Assembly: GCF_012933505.1 (NCBI RefSeq)
Contig: NZ_JABBNB010000004.1
Location: 1 to 64,000 of the forward strand
Direction of reading: 5' to 3'
DNA: 64,000 nucleotides
DNA from: Gordonia asplenii
GTDB lineage: Bacteria; Actinomycetota; Actinomycetes; Mycobacteriales; Mycobacteriaceae
This document shows positions 1 to 9,181 of this stretch, one piece after another. The notes under the pieces were generated by a model. That model was not told the origin of the DNA, made no database searches, and saw nothing but the letters and a program-made list of their open reading frames with translations. Each line of letters starts with the position of its first letter. Positions within the stretch are counted from its first letter, which is position 1. The translations under genes and the position numbers were made by a program.

Positions 1-309
1 TTAGTCCGCGTCGATCATTCAGGGCGGATTGCTTGGGCTAGGCCCGAGTTCGAGGCCGGACCCTGTGTCCAATATGCAGATAATGTCGGATATGGGCTCT
101 TTGTGGAGCGAAACTTCTCGTGGCCGCGAATGACGCTCGTGAGAGTGACCAACATCACCCTCAAAACGAGTATATCGACCTGACCAGGGCGACTACCGCA
201 AGTGTCGTCTATCAACGCAAGGTGGTCGTATGCGCCAGCCCCGCACGTAGTTCGTTCGACTCACGAGTGGGGTAGGCTGCTGCGCGATGGGTCGGAGGGA
301 ATAGCAGCA
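1..309. other. Left-edge region without a convincing gene
   Basis: No reading frame here has the composition of the neighbouring genes, and the short frames lack good ribosome sites. The only usable signal is a GGAGGG-type ribosome site at about 293-300 serving the gene that starts at 310. A promoter for that gene probably lies here, but I cannot place -35 and -10 boxes with confidence. Confidence 0.5.
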
Positions 310-972
310 ATGCGAAAATTGGCGGGCTTTGTGGGCGTCCTGGTGATGGTCGCTGTTTTGGCGGGGTGTACGTCGCGGTTGAACAAGGATGACGGTCAGG
401 CCAAGCAGGACGCGCCGTCGGTGCAGTTGCGGGCGTGGTCGCAGTTGCATAGTGAGCCCTACGGGATTCCGGTGCGGGTATTGCAGGCGTACGCCTATGC
501 GGCCGCGGCGATGGACAAGGCGGTGCCGGGCTGCGGCATCGGCTGGTCGACGCTCGCCGCGATCGGCGAAGTATCGAGTGATCACGGCAGCGCCAGTGGG
601 GCATCGGTCGACGCTAACGGGAATGTGTCGCCGAAGCTGCGCGGCCTGTCGCAGGCGAACCCGGCTCACGCGACGCCCGTCGCCGACACCGACGCGGGCC
701 GCTATGACGGCAACTCGCTGATCGATGTCACGATGGGCCCGATGCAGATGATGCCCAGCAAGTGGGAGCAGTTTGCCACCGACGCCAACAATGACGGCGT
801 CGCCGACCCCGACAACTTCGATGACGCGGCATTGACGGTGGCCCGGTTCCTGTGCGCGGCGGGCGGCGATCTGCGCAAGTCAGATGGGTGGGCAGCGGCT
901 GTGGCGCAATACAATTCGACGCCGGGGTTGGTGGAGAAGGTGCACGCGTATGCGGGTCGGTACGGACGATGA
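310..972 (+). CDS. Lipoprotein, lytic-transglycosylase-like (SLT/MltB type)
   Basis: Predicted exported lipoprotein of 220 residues related to the secreted lytic transglycosylases that cut peptidoglycan glycan strands. The ATG at 310 has a GGAGGG ribosome site about 9 bases upstream and opens a lipoprotein signal: MRK, a hydrophobic run, and the lipobox LAGC with Cys20. The body carries the family pattern around GCGIGWSTLAAIG, SDHG, MGPMQMMPSKW and the AVAQYN segment. One oddity: in the usual IGRxESxHG motif the Glu is catalytic, but here the motif reads IGEVSSDHG, so Ser89 sits at the catalytic position and the only nearby Glu (Glu87) is two residues early. It may be a binding protein rather than an enzyme. 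Its stop is followed at once by another cell-wall lipoprotein gene, so both are probably co-transcribed with the WXG100/RHS genes beyond. Confidence 0.75.
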   Translation: MRKLAGFVGVLVMVAVLAGCTSRLNKDDGQAKQDAPSVQLRAWSQLHSEPYGIPVRVLQAYAYAAAAMDKAVPGCGIGWSTLAAIGEVSSDHGSASGASVDANGNVSPKLRGLSQANPAHATPVADTDAGRYDGNSLIDVTMGPMQMMPSKWEQFATDANNDGVADPDNFDDAALTVARFLCAAGGDLRKSDGWAAAVAQYNSTPGLVEKVHAYAGRYGR

Positions 973-989
973 TGGGGAGAACAACGTCC

Positions 990-2654
990 ATGGCAGGACA
1001 ACGTAAGGCGCACCCGCGGGTGTTGGTGGGGTGTGTGCTGAGTGTGTCGGCGATCGTGGCGCTGGCGGGGTGTTCGTCGAACTCGGGTGGTGCACAGTCG
1101 ACGCAGGTTCCCAATCTCAATGCTCAACCGCAGTTGAGTGTGCCGAATGTGGCGAACGCGGCGATGATCGTGCCGCCGGCACCGGCGGTCCCGGAACTGC
1201 CCAAGCCCACCGATGACCAGAACAAGAATCAGATCACCATCGTTCCCGGTGATAAGACAACCGCGCCGACCGGTCCGGGCAATGATCTCTATCCGGCGGC
1301 GAAGCCGGAGAACGTCGGTGACAAGCGGGGTACCGGGCAGCCGATCACCAAGGGTGGCGTGACCAACGGGTTCGTCACCAAATTGACCGGCGCCGATTCA
1401 GCCGATCACACCGACACCAAATGGAATGTCGCCGGTGCGGGCAGCGCGGTCATGTGGGACAACGGTAGCGGGCAAATCATCACGATGTTCGGCGACACGT
1501 TCGGCACGCCCCGCCCGCAGGGCGAGGGCAGTGATCAGCCGCCGCTGGTCAGTGGCGCCGGAGTCAATCTGCCGGTGATGTCGAAAGACATCCCGTTCCC
1601 GGCGTTGCCGTATGTCAATCTGAAGCAGGGTGGCACTCTGGGGTCGGGTTTCGCCGGGGACACCGGCACCACCTCGCCCACCGGATTCGACTGGCGCGTC
1701 AATACGCTGGCGTACAGTTCGACCCGCAATCTCAACCAGATGAGTTACAGCTCATTTCTGACCAACCGTGCCAACCATGCGCGGGAAGTGATCCCGGCAC
1801 GCAGGGTGTACGGGTCGGAGATCACCACGTTGCCGACGTCGGGTATTTCCATCGGCGGCCGCCAGTACGTGTCGTATGCGTCGATCCGCCGGTACGGTCC
1901 CGCGCCGGGGTCGTGGACGTCGAACTATGCGGGTATCGCGGCGTCGGATGACAACGGCGCCACCTGGCGTAAGTCGGGGAGCGCCTTTTGGACCAATGCG
2001 GGCCCGGCCCGCAACTTCCAGATGCCCGCGCTGGCCAGGCGCGGCGGCATGGTCTACATGTTCGGCACCGAACAGGGCCGCATCGGCGGCGTGTACGTGG
2101 CGCGCGTCCCCGCGGGCCAGATCCTCAACCGGGCCGCCTACCAGTACTGGATGGGTGATCACTGGCAGACGGGGCTCACCGCCGAACCCCGATCCGTCGT
2201 CTCCGGCGGCATCGGTGAGGTGTCGGTCCAATACAGTCCCTCGCTGCGGCGGTGGCTGATGCTCTCGACCGACGTGTTCAACAACGGCATCGTGCTGCGG
2301 CAGGCCGCGAATCCGCAAGGACCGTGGACAGCGCCGCAAGTGGTCGCCTCGGCGTCGAACTACCCGTCGATCTACGGCGCGAGCATCCACCCCTGGTCGA
2401 AAGGCAACGACCTGTACTTCACGATGTCGCAGTGGTCGAGCTACAACGTGTACCTGATGCACGCGACCATCACTCGACGCGGCATACCCGCGCCCGCGCC
2501 CACCGTCCCCGAGATCCCGCTGCCCGGCGGTGCGCGTATTCCCTTCGGTCCCGCGCCCGACCTGGGCACACCCAAGCTCCCGACGCTGACGCTGCCGGAC
2601 TCCATGCAAGGACCAGGCGGCGGCGGTGGCGCACCACGAGGACCGGGAGGCTGA
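990..2654 (+). CDS. DUF4185 surface lipoprotein
   Basis: A 554-residue predicted lipoprotein with a DUF4185 domain, a five-bladed beta-propeller-like domain found in secreted actinobacterial proteins; the substrate is unknown. In-frame ATGs at 969 and 972 overlap the previous stop, but the ATG at 990 has GGGGAG at about 974-979 with good spacing. From there the protein opens with a signal peptide and lipobox LAGC (Cys28). A Pro/Asn-rich linker of about 90 residues follows, then the DUF4185 core (WNVAGAGSAVMWDNG, ITMFGDTFGTP, ASDDNGATWRKSG, YSPSLRRWLML, about residues 120-500) and a Pro/Gly-rich tail. It is tightly linked to the transglycosylase-like gene and precedes the WXG100/RHS genes. A role in carrying or anchoring exported proteins in the cell wall is plausible but inferred. 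Confidence 0.8.
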   Translation: MAGQRKAHPRVLVGCVLSVSAIVALAGCSSNSGGAQSTQVPNLNAQPQLSVPNVANAAMIVPPAPAVPELPKPTDDQNKNQITIVPGDKTTAPTGPGNDLYPAAKPENVGDKRGTGQPITKGGVTNGFVTKLTGADSADHTDTKWNVAGAGSAVMWDNGSGQIITMFGDTFGTPRPQGEGSDQPPLVSGAGVNLPVMSKDIPFPALPYVNLKQGGTLGSGFAGDTGTTSPTGFDWRVNTLAYSSTRNLNQMSYSSFLTNRANHAREVIPARRVYGSEITTLPTSGISIGGRQYVSYASIRRYGPAPGSWTSNYAGIAASDDNGATWRKSGSAFWTNAGPARNFQMPALARRGGMVYMFGTEQGRIGGVYVARVPAGQILNRAAYQYWMGDHWQTGLTAEPRSVVSGGIGEVSVQYSPSLRRWLMLSTDVFNNGIVLRQAANPQGPWTAPQVVASASNYPSIYGASIHPWSKGNDLYFTMSQWSSYNVYLMHATITRRGIPAPAPTVPEIPLPGGARIPFGPAPDLGTPKLPTLTLPDSMQGPGGGGGAPRGPGG

Positions 2655-2736
2655 GCCGAACGATTGCAGGAGTTCGTTGCCGCGGCTAACGTTATCGATT
2701 GTCCAAGGTTTTGTTTAGGCTAATGGGAGGGTTATC

Positions 2737-3075
2737 ATGGCTGGTTTCTTTTCGGTCGAGCACGCCGCAGTCAAGGGGCATGCGACGAACCTGCAGGATG
2801 CCGTAGGAAAATTCACGTCGAATTCATCTGAGTTCGAGTCGGCGATGGATGACCTGCTGGGAAAGATTGAGGGCGGTGCGAAGGACGCGCTGTCAGGGTT
2901 GAAGGACCAGTGGAAGTCTGCGGCGGATCAGGTCAATAAGGCCCTGGGACAGTTGGGGAGTCGCACCGAGCAGGTGTCGTCGGACTACACACAGGGTGAA
3001 TCGTCGCAGAACGACACGGTTCGTGCATCGGGGTCGCACATGAATTTTCACGATGCGGAGAGCACCCACATCTAA
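2737..3075 (+). CDS. WXG100-family protein (type VII secretion substrate/partner)
   Basis: Small helical protein of 112 residues, the usual size of ESX/WXG100 proteins, which are secreted as helical-hairpin dimers. The start has a strong GGGAGG site 6 bases upstream (2725-2730). The two long helices meet around the KDQWKSA segment; the Trp is present, but the strict W-x-G turn is not (WKS). A YTQGE element after the second helix fits the Y-x-x-x-D/E export signal of type VII substrates. It is the first of two such genes directly ahead of the RHS toxin gene, an arrangement that in other type VII systems supplies the small helical partners that dimerise with and target a large toxin. Confidence 0.85.
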   Translation: MAGFFSVEHAAVKGHATNLQDAVGKFTSNSSEFESAMDDLLGKIEGGAKDALSGLKDQWKSAADQVNKALGQLGSRTEQVSSDYTQGESSQNDTVRASGSHMNFHDAESTHI

Positions 3076-3120
3076 ACTCGCTTGTTCTGTTGATTCATTC
3101 AAACGTGATTGGAGTTCGTG

Positions 3121-3414
3121 ATGGCAGATTATTCGTATGACCACACCGCTGCGCAGCATGCGGAGCAGCGAGTAGAGACCGCGGCGACAAATCTTCAGTC
3201 AGCTGTCGACGATTTGGAAGCGCACGTCAAGAAGTTGGCGGCGGCGTGGTCGGGTGACGAGCATGATGCGTATTCCGGTGTGCACTCGAAGGTGTCTCGT
3301 GGTTTTGAATCGATTACCCAGGTGCTGACCCAGATCCGGCAGACCCTCGGCGATAATTCTCAGCAGGTGTTGTCGATGCAGAAGGGCATCAACAACACAA
3401 TTCTTCATGGCTAG
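3121..3414 (+). CDS. WXG100-family protein
   Basis: WXG100 protein of 97 residues with a clear W-S-G turn (AAAWSGDEHDAY) midway between two helices. The ATG at 3121 is preferred over a GTG at 3109 because a GGAG site lies 7 bases upstream. It probably pairs with the WXG100 protein encoded 45 bases upstream, or with the helical N-terminus of the RHS toxin encoded 79 bases downstream. No Y-x-x-x-D/E signal is visible at its end, so in a heterodimer the partner would carry it. Short spacing and common strand suggest one transcript with the toxin. Confidence 0.87.
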   Translation: MADYSYDHTAAQHAEQRVETAATNLQSAVDDLEAHVKKLAAAWSGDEHDAYSGVHSKVSRGFESITQVLTQIRQTLGDNSQQVLSMQKGINNTILHG

Positions 3415-3493
3415 TTCATAGAGTTTGTGCGGGCCGCCCGCGCTCGGTGATCGATCGATTCGTTGCTGACCTTTTTCGGGAGGATGAGGGTTC

Positions 3494-6400
3494 GTGCCTG
3501 CTCCGTTGTTGCCGCAGTTGGAGACATTTACCGCGCAGATCGATCCGCGGCCGATGTGGTTGAGTGGAACGCCGTCGTCGGTGATGGACGGTGCAAAGAA
3601 GTATCTGAAATTCGCCGATCAGGCCGACGACGCCGCCCGGTTACTGCGGTCGTTGAACACGGCAGACTTCCAGGGCAGCGAGGCAGAGAAGTTTCGATCG
3701 AAGCTCGATAGTCATCTGCCGGATTGGCTGACGAAGGCCGCGACGGCTCACCGCAACGTGGGTCTGGGAATCAAGGCGTTTGGTGCGGTCTTCACCACCC
3801 AGCACACGTTGATGACATCAATCCGCACGCAAGCGCCGGGCTCACATCAGGCGGTGCAGACTGCAGCTCACAACGTGAATCGCCTGGAGGGGGAGTTGAC
3901 TGCGGCTGAGGGGGCTGAGGCGACGGCGTCGGGCAATCTGGCGCAGGCGAAGGTTGCGGTGACAGCGGCGGCTGCCACCCCGGGCTTGCCCGCTGCAGTC
4001 GCGAATGAGAGTCAGGCGGATGCGGCGTTCACCGCTGCGGAAGCGCATACCAATGCTGTGCGCGCAGAGTTGGCGGCGGCCTGGACCCACTACCACGCGA
4101 TGATGGCGGTGTGGAATGGTTTGTTGACGCAGGCCAACGGCGTCCACGAGGCGATGGAGACCGCGTCGGTGACGGCGAAGGGGATCGTCGACAAGGAACA
4201 CGACACCCCGTTCGAGAAGAATCCGTCTGGGTGGGACGCCTTTTGGAAGGGTGTTGGTGATTGGATTGACAGTCACGCCGACATTTTGGGGAAGATATCG
4301 GAGTTGCTGACGTTCGTCGGAAGCATCTTGATGATGTTTCCTGGGCTGGGGACAATAATCGGTGGGGCGCTGGTGGGTATTGGGCTGGCGATCAGCGCCG
4401 CACTCGTGTTGACGGGAAATCGGTCGTGGGGTCAGTTCGCGATGGATGCGGTGGGGGCGATACCCGGGGTGGGAAAGCTGGGAGAGCTAGGAAAGCTCGG
4501 AAAACTGGCAAGCGAAAGTAAGTTCGCCAAAGGTGTAAAGAATGTTTTCGATTGTGGCGAACCAGTGGATGCCGCATCGGGACACTTGATTGATACGGAA
4601 GTAGATCTTCGAATCGATGCTGCGTTTCCGTTCATCTTGGAACGCTCGCATATATCGTCGTTCGGAGCGGGCCGATGGTTCGGTCCTTCGTGGTGCTCGA
4701 CGATCGATTCGCGCGTCGAGATAGATGCCGAAGGGATTTCGGTTCTCACCGGGGAGGCTGCAGTGCTTCGATATCCCCATCCTCTTGGGGACGCCGAAGT
4801 GTTGCCCGAAATTGGCACGATGCCCCTGTCCTTTGTCGACGGCGCGTACCGCGTGCGTGATGTGCGTACGGGTGTGACTTATGAGTATGCGATGTTCGGT
4901 GAAACATCGTCGCTGGAGTCTGCTTCGGTCGTCGGTGAGGCGACCATCGTCGGCATACTCGACATGTCGTTGGTCGTGGGTCTGTCTGCGATCGTGCATC
5001 ACACGGGGCATCGAATCGATGTCGAGTATGACGCTCACACCGGGTATCTGTCTCGTATGCTTCATTCGGGCGGCGCGATTGTCGAGGTGGCTACTGATGA
5101 CATGACAGGCCTGGTCACCCAGCTGAGCGTCTATTCCGAGGATTCCAATCCGATAGTTGCGCGCCGGTTCGAGTATTCACCCGCGAATAATCTTGTCGCC
5201 GTGACCAATTGGTCGGGCCGCGCCATGCGCTATGAGTACGACGCTCAGCATCGATTGACCGGCTGGATTGACCGTAATGGACACGCTTACCGCCATCGTT
5301 ATGACGTGAACGGGCGCGTCGTTGTTCAGGCGGGATCGGGTGGGGTTTACGCGAACGCGTTCGTGTACTTGCAAGACATCTACCCGGGTGCCCCTGCGGG
5401 TGGGCGCATGCTCGCGTTGATCGAGTCCGTGACGGAACTTGATTCGAGTATCGACGGTCCCGCGGTCGAGGCACGGCTGGATCGGCTGGCGTCGTTGCCG
5501 TTGGCGTCGGCGCTCGGCGAGCGGGGACTCGGCGCGGCTGGTATCGCCTTCGTGGGCGATGCGGGCGGCGTCGAAGTTCGCCCCGATGAGGCATCGGTTT
5601 CGTTATTCGACGAGGTATTGGGCAAGCTCCGGGTCCACGTGTATCGGTCGACGTCTGAGGGGGACGTGTGGCAGCACATTGATCCGGCTGGTGGGAGTAC
5701 GACATATCGTCATCGGGCTCATGACGTGGTGTCGGTGATTGATCCCGTTGGTGGCGAGACGGTGATCGAGCGCGATGAGTTCGGCGCCGTGACTGCGACG
5801 GTGGGGCCTGACGGCGTGAGGTCGGCGACGCAGTTCGGAACGCTCGGCGTCCCGGTTCGACAGGTTGATCCGTTGGGGCGGGTCACTGAGATCGAGCTCG
5901 ATGCGGCGGGGAATGTCGTCGGGGTGGTTGATCCCGCGGGACGTCGGACCGGCTACGAGTTTGACTACCGGGCAACGGGGTCGGTGTTGTCCGAGGTTGT
6001 GGACTCGTCGGGACTGGTGACCGAGGTGACCTGCGATGATGCGGGGCGTCCGATTCTGGTCGTGGAGCCGGGTGCTCGTGCGTGGACATACGTGTATGAC
6101 GTGTTTGGCAATGTTGTCGAGTCGACGGACCCCGACGGTAATACGACGTCACAGGTGTGGAATGCGGATCATCTGTTGGTGTCTCTGAGGAATTCTGATG
6201 GGACTACGCAGTTCGGTGAGTACGACGGGGAAGGGAACCTGGTTGCTGCGGTAGATGAGGCTGGTCATCGTGTGACGGCCGAGTTCGGGCCGATGGATCT
6301 GCCGATTGTGTCGCTGGCTGCTGACGGTGGACGCCTGCGGATGTCGTATTCGACGCAGGGTGAGCCAATCGCGGTGACCAACCCCGACGGTGACGTCTGG

Positions 6401-8473
6401 GAGTTTGATCGGGACCGGGCCGGCCGTGTTCGGGCAGAGACTGATTTCAACGGTGCGATGACGTCGTACACGTATGACCTCGCTGGACGTGGGGTGATGC
6501 GGATCGACGCGTTGGGGCGACGGTCTGAGACGGTGTATGACGCTGCGGGGCGGGTTGTCCGAGTTGTCGCTGACGACGATGTGAAGGAGTTCGTGTTCAA
6601 TGCTGCGGGCGAGATCATGTCTGCGGTTAATGGTGATGCCCGGGTTGAGTATGTCCGTGACGACGCCGGGCGTGTGATCCGTGAGTCGGTGAATGCGGTG
6701 TCGGTGTCGTGGGAGGAGGCTCCTGACCGAACCAGTGTCACTCGTAGGGTCGATGGATCGGGACTTGGGCCGGCGGGCGGTGTGTGGACGACGGTGTTTG
6801 GTTTCGACCCTGATGGTCTGATCGGGTCGGTGGTGACGACGGGGCCCGATGGTGGGGTTGGTGGGGCGTCGGGTGTTGATGGGTTGCGGTTCTCCTATGA
6901 TCGGGTCGGTCGGGAGTCGGGTCGTGCAATTGGTGCGTCGTCGCGGGTGGAATTTGGGTACGACGCTCGGTCGCGTTTGACGTCGTTGCAGATCGGGTCT
7001 GCCGGTGGCGGTGGCGGTGGCGCGGTGGGTGGTCGACGAGTGGTCGGTGGGCGGCGGTGGTCGTATCGGGCCGATTCGTATGTGGAGTCGTTGACTGAAC
7101 TCGTGTCGGGGCGGACTAGCCGTTTCGGGTTGGATGCGGTGGGTCGGGTCTGTTCGGTGTCGGCTGATGGTGTCGGCGGCGAGCGGTATGGATATTCTGC
7201 GGCGGGTGTGTTGGCCGCGAGTGGTGGTGCTGATGCCAGTGCGGACGGGGTGGCCTCGTCCCCGGTAGCTGGGGCAGCTCGGGTCGGTGGGTCGGAGCGG
7301 GTGGGCTCGTCGGGAACATTGGTGACGCGGGCCGGACGGTCACGTTATTCGTACGATGCCGCCGGTCAGCTTGTCACGATTGCGACGTCGCGGTTGTCGC
7401 GTAAGCCTGCGTTGACGCGGTTTGAGTATTCGTCGACTGGTCAGATTCGGGCGGTCGTTGCGTCGGATGGGACGCGGTGGAGGTATGGGTACGACGCGTT
7501 CGGACGTCGGGTATCGAAGTGTCACACCTCTGCTGACGGTGGTGTGTTGGATTCGGTGGTGTTTGGTTGGGATGGTGATGACCTGGCGGTTCAGGTGAAC
7601 ACTGCTCATACGTCGCGAGGCGGGATGGGTGCGGGTGGTGCGTCGGCGTGGGTGTGGACGTATCACCCCGTTTCGGGTGAGCCGTTGGAGCAGCATGGTC
7701 GGCATTTCAGTCCTGGGGAACGTCGTCGTGGTGCGGTGTCGGGTGAGATGCCGCAGGGGCGGGTTGATGCTGAGTTCTTTGCGATTGTGGCGGATCTGAA
7801 TGGTGCGCCGACGGAGTTGATTGATCCTGTCACGGGGGAGGTGGCGGGTAGGGCGTCGGCGTCGGTGTGGGGGCAGGCGCGGTGGGTGGGTGCGTCGACG
7901 GTGTTGCGGTTCGCGGGTCAGCAGTATGATGCTGAGACGGGGTTGCATTACAATCGGTACCGGTATTACAACCCTGTGACCAGTGCGTATACGTCGACTG
8001 ATCCGTTGGGTGTGGCGCCGAACCCGGCGTCGGCGACGGCGTATGTGCACAATCCGTACACGTGGATCGACCCACTCGGGCTGAAAATGTGTGGAGGTGT
8101 GTACGGCCTGTTCGACAAATCCACCGGGGAACTAAAATACATCGGTAAGGCAACAAATTTCGCGAGCAGAAGGATAGCGCATAAGGCGAATCCATTCCGT
8201 TCCGGATTGGACTTCCGTCAGTTAGAAACCATCTCGGGAAGGACCTCATCTGCCCGGGATCTTCGGTCTGGTGTCGAGCAAGTCTACATGAACCACTTCC
8301 CGCAAACGCAAAGCAACGGACAAATGGGCAACCTAATTCGTGGACTCTCTCAAAGTGGACCAAACGCTGGAAATAACCTCTATAAATATCAGATCGGAAG
8401 TCAGTATATATCGCAAATCAGAGGCGGAAGCTTTGGTATACTGGAGAACGTACTGAGGGTGGGGATGGCGTAA
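3494..8473 (+). CDS. RHS-repeat polymorphic toxin with type-VII-like N-terminus and GIY-YIG nuclease tip
   Basis: A 1659-residue toxin. It starts at GTG 3494 behind a GGAGGATGAGGG purine-rich site. Residues 1-260 are helical and Ala-rich, as in type-VII-exported toxins. Residues 268-305 form hydrophobic, glycine-rich segments. From about residue 354 (CGEPVDAASGHLIDTEVDL) comes a DUF6531-like segment, then a long run of RHS/YD repeats (YDAxGR, YDxxGR types). The core ends with YNRYRYYNPVTSAYTSTDPLG and a second DPLGLK. After that junction the sequence changes in character: it becomes less GC-rich and encodes a GIY-YIG endonuclease. The motif halves are GVY (1535-1537) and YIG (1549-1551), 11 residues apart, followed by Arg1559/Arg1560 and a Glu at 1595 in GVEQVYM, which match the catalytic Tyr, Arg and Glu of the family. 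It is expected to cut DNA in rival cells. The next gene is the candidate immunity protein. Confidence 0.9.
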   Translation: MPAPLLPQLETFTAQIDPRPMWLSGTPSSVMDGAKKYLKFADQADDAARLLRSLNTADFQGSEAEKFRSKLDSHLPDWLTKAATAHRNVGLGIKAFGAVFTTQHTLMTSIRTQAPGSHQAVQTAAHNVNRLEGELTAAEGAEATASGNLAQAKVAVTAAAATPGLPAAVANESQADAAFTAAEAHTNAVRAELAAAWTHYHAMMAVWNGLLTQANGVHEAMETASVTAKGIVDKEHDTPFEKNPSGWDAFWKGVGDWIDSHADILGKISELLTFVGSILMMFPGLGTIIGGALVGIGLAISAALVLTGNRSWGQFAMDAVGAIPGVGKLGELGKLGKLASESKFAKGVKNVFDCGEPVDAASGHLIDTEVDLRIDAAFPFILERSHISSFGAGRWFGPSWCSTIDSRVEIDAEGISVLTGEAAVLRYPHPLGDAEVLPEIGTMPLSFVDGAYRVRDVRTGVTYEYAMFGETSSLESASVVGEATIVGILDMSLVVGLSAIVHHTGHRIDVEYDAHTGYLSRMLHSGGAIVEVATDDMTGLVTQLSVYSEDSNPIVARRFEYSPANNLVAVTNWSGRAMRYEYDAQHRLTGWIDRNGHAYRHRYDVNGRVVVQAGSGGVYANAFVYLQDIYPGAPAGGRMLALIESVTELDSSIDGPAVEARLDRLASLPLASALGERGLGAAGIAFVGDAGGVEVRPDEASVSLFDEVLGKLRVHVYRSTSEGDVWQHIDPAGGSTTYRHRAHDVVSVIDPVGGETVIERDEFGAVTATVGPDGVRSATQFGTLGVPVRQVDPLGRVTEIELDAAGNVVGVVDPAGRRTGYEFDYRATGSVLSEVVDSSGLVTEVTCDDAGRPILVVEPGARAWTYVYDVFGNVVESTDPDGNTTSQVWNADHLLVSLRNSDGTTQFGEYDGEGNLVAAVDEAGHRVTAEFGPMDLPIVSLAADGGRLRMSYSTQGEPIAVTNPDGDVWEFDRDRAGRVRAETDFNGAMTSYTYDLAGRGVMRIDALGRRSETVYDAAGRVVRVVADDDVKEFVFNAAGEIMSAVNGDARVEYVRDDAGRVIRESVNAVSVSWEEAPDRTSVTRRVDGSGLGPAGGVWTTVFGFDPDGLIGSVVTTGPDGGVGGASGVDGLRFSYDRVGRESGRAIGASSRVEFGYDARSRLTSLQIGSAGGGGGGAVGGRRVVGGRRWSYRADSYVESLTELVSGRTSRFGLDAVGRVCSVSADGVGGERYGYSAAGVLAASGGADASADGVASSPVAGAARVGGSERVGSSGTLVTRAGRSRYSYDAAGQLVTIATSRLSRKPALTRFEYSSTGQIRAVVASDGTRWRYGYDAFGRRVSKCHTSADGGVLDSVVFGWDGDDLAVQVNTAHTSRGGMGAGGASAWVWTYHPVSGEPLEQHGRHFSPGERRRGAVSGEMPQGRVDAEFFAIVADLNGAPTELIDPVTGEVAGRASASVWGQARWVGASTVLRFAGQQYDAETGLHYNRYRYYNPVTSAYTSTDPLGVAPNPASATAYVHNPYTWIDPLGLKMCGGVYGLFDKSTGELKYIGKATNFASRRIAHKANPFRSGLDFRQLETISGRTSSARDLRSGVEQVYMNHFPQTQSNGQMGNLIRGLSQSGPNAGNNLYKYQIGSQYISQIRGGSFGILENVLRVGMA

Positions 8474-8488
8474 TCTGAGGAGTTTGAG

Positions 8489-8971
8489 ATGCTAGAACCG
8501 TTGACCGTGAAGAACCTCGTCCCTTCATTGTGGGTCAAGGTGCCACTCGAGAATAGTGGTCGAGCGGTAGGATTTGTGTCTAGGGTTGGGAGGCAGACAA
8601 AGGGTGTGGCTACTGCCATTGGCTACTTTTTCGTACCCTCTCTCGCTGCCACGGTTGAAGAGTGTAGGCAAAGCCACAATGCCGGCAACGCCGATTTAAT
8701 CAAGGTGTTCTACGGTAGAAATCGTGACTTCAAGCGGTGGGCTGTGATTGGGCACGATGGGGCAGACTGGGCGGAAAGGTGGATTGAGCCTCTCTTTTAT
8801 GAGCCCTCTTCTTCGCAGCTAGTTCAGTTAGGCGACCCGGAGCTGTCCTCGTGGCTACCAGTGGGTGATGTTGGTACCCGTAGTATTGACGGGCTTCCTA
8901 TTGCCGGCGAGACTGACGCTGAGGGCATCGAAATACGATTGGCCCGAATTGAGCGTGATCGGCGGTTGTAA
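8489..8971 (+). CDS. Candidate immunity protein for the GIY-YIG RHS toxin
   Basis: A 160-residue cytoplasmic-looking protein with no signal peptide or membrane segment. It starts 15 bases after the toxin stop with a GAGGAG ribosome site about 6 bases upstream, so it is almost certainly co-translated with the toxin. The position, size, lower GC and lack of similarity to housekeeping families fit an immunity protein. The central part (LIKVFYGRNRDFKRWAVIG) faintly recalls the Imm26-type immunity families, but I cannot confirm a family from the sequence. Function is inferred from position only. After its stop, 8972-9181 contains no gene that I can support. Confidence 0.7.
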   Translation: MLEPLTVKNLVPSLWVKVPLENSGRAVGFVSRVGRQTKGVATAIGYFFVPSLAATVEECRQSHNAGNADLIKVFYGRNRDFKRWAVIGHDGADWAERWIEPLFYEPSSSQLVQLGDPELSSWLPVGDVGTRSIDGLPIAGETDAEGIEIRLARIERDRRL

Positions 8972-9181
8972 GCCTCGCGGAACTTCGAGTAGCTGCATTG
9001 TCATCGTTGCCGGGACGGAATTTGGGCAGATCAGGTTGAGATTCACCCGTCGATAGCGGGGCCACTTTTGGGCTCTGGTAATCTGGGACCGTATGCCTGG
9101 TGGTATGAGCCCGTTCGTCGATAGCATAGGCCGTTGCCAAAATGGCCGATTCCTCAATGGTGGATGGGCGATCGTTAGCGG

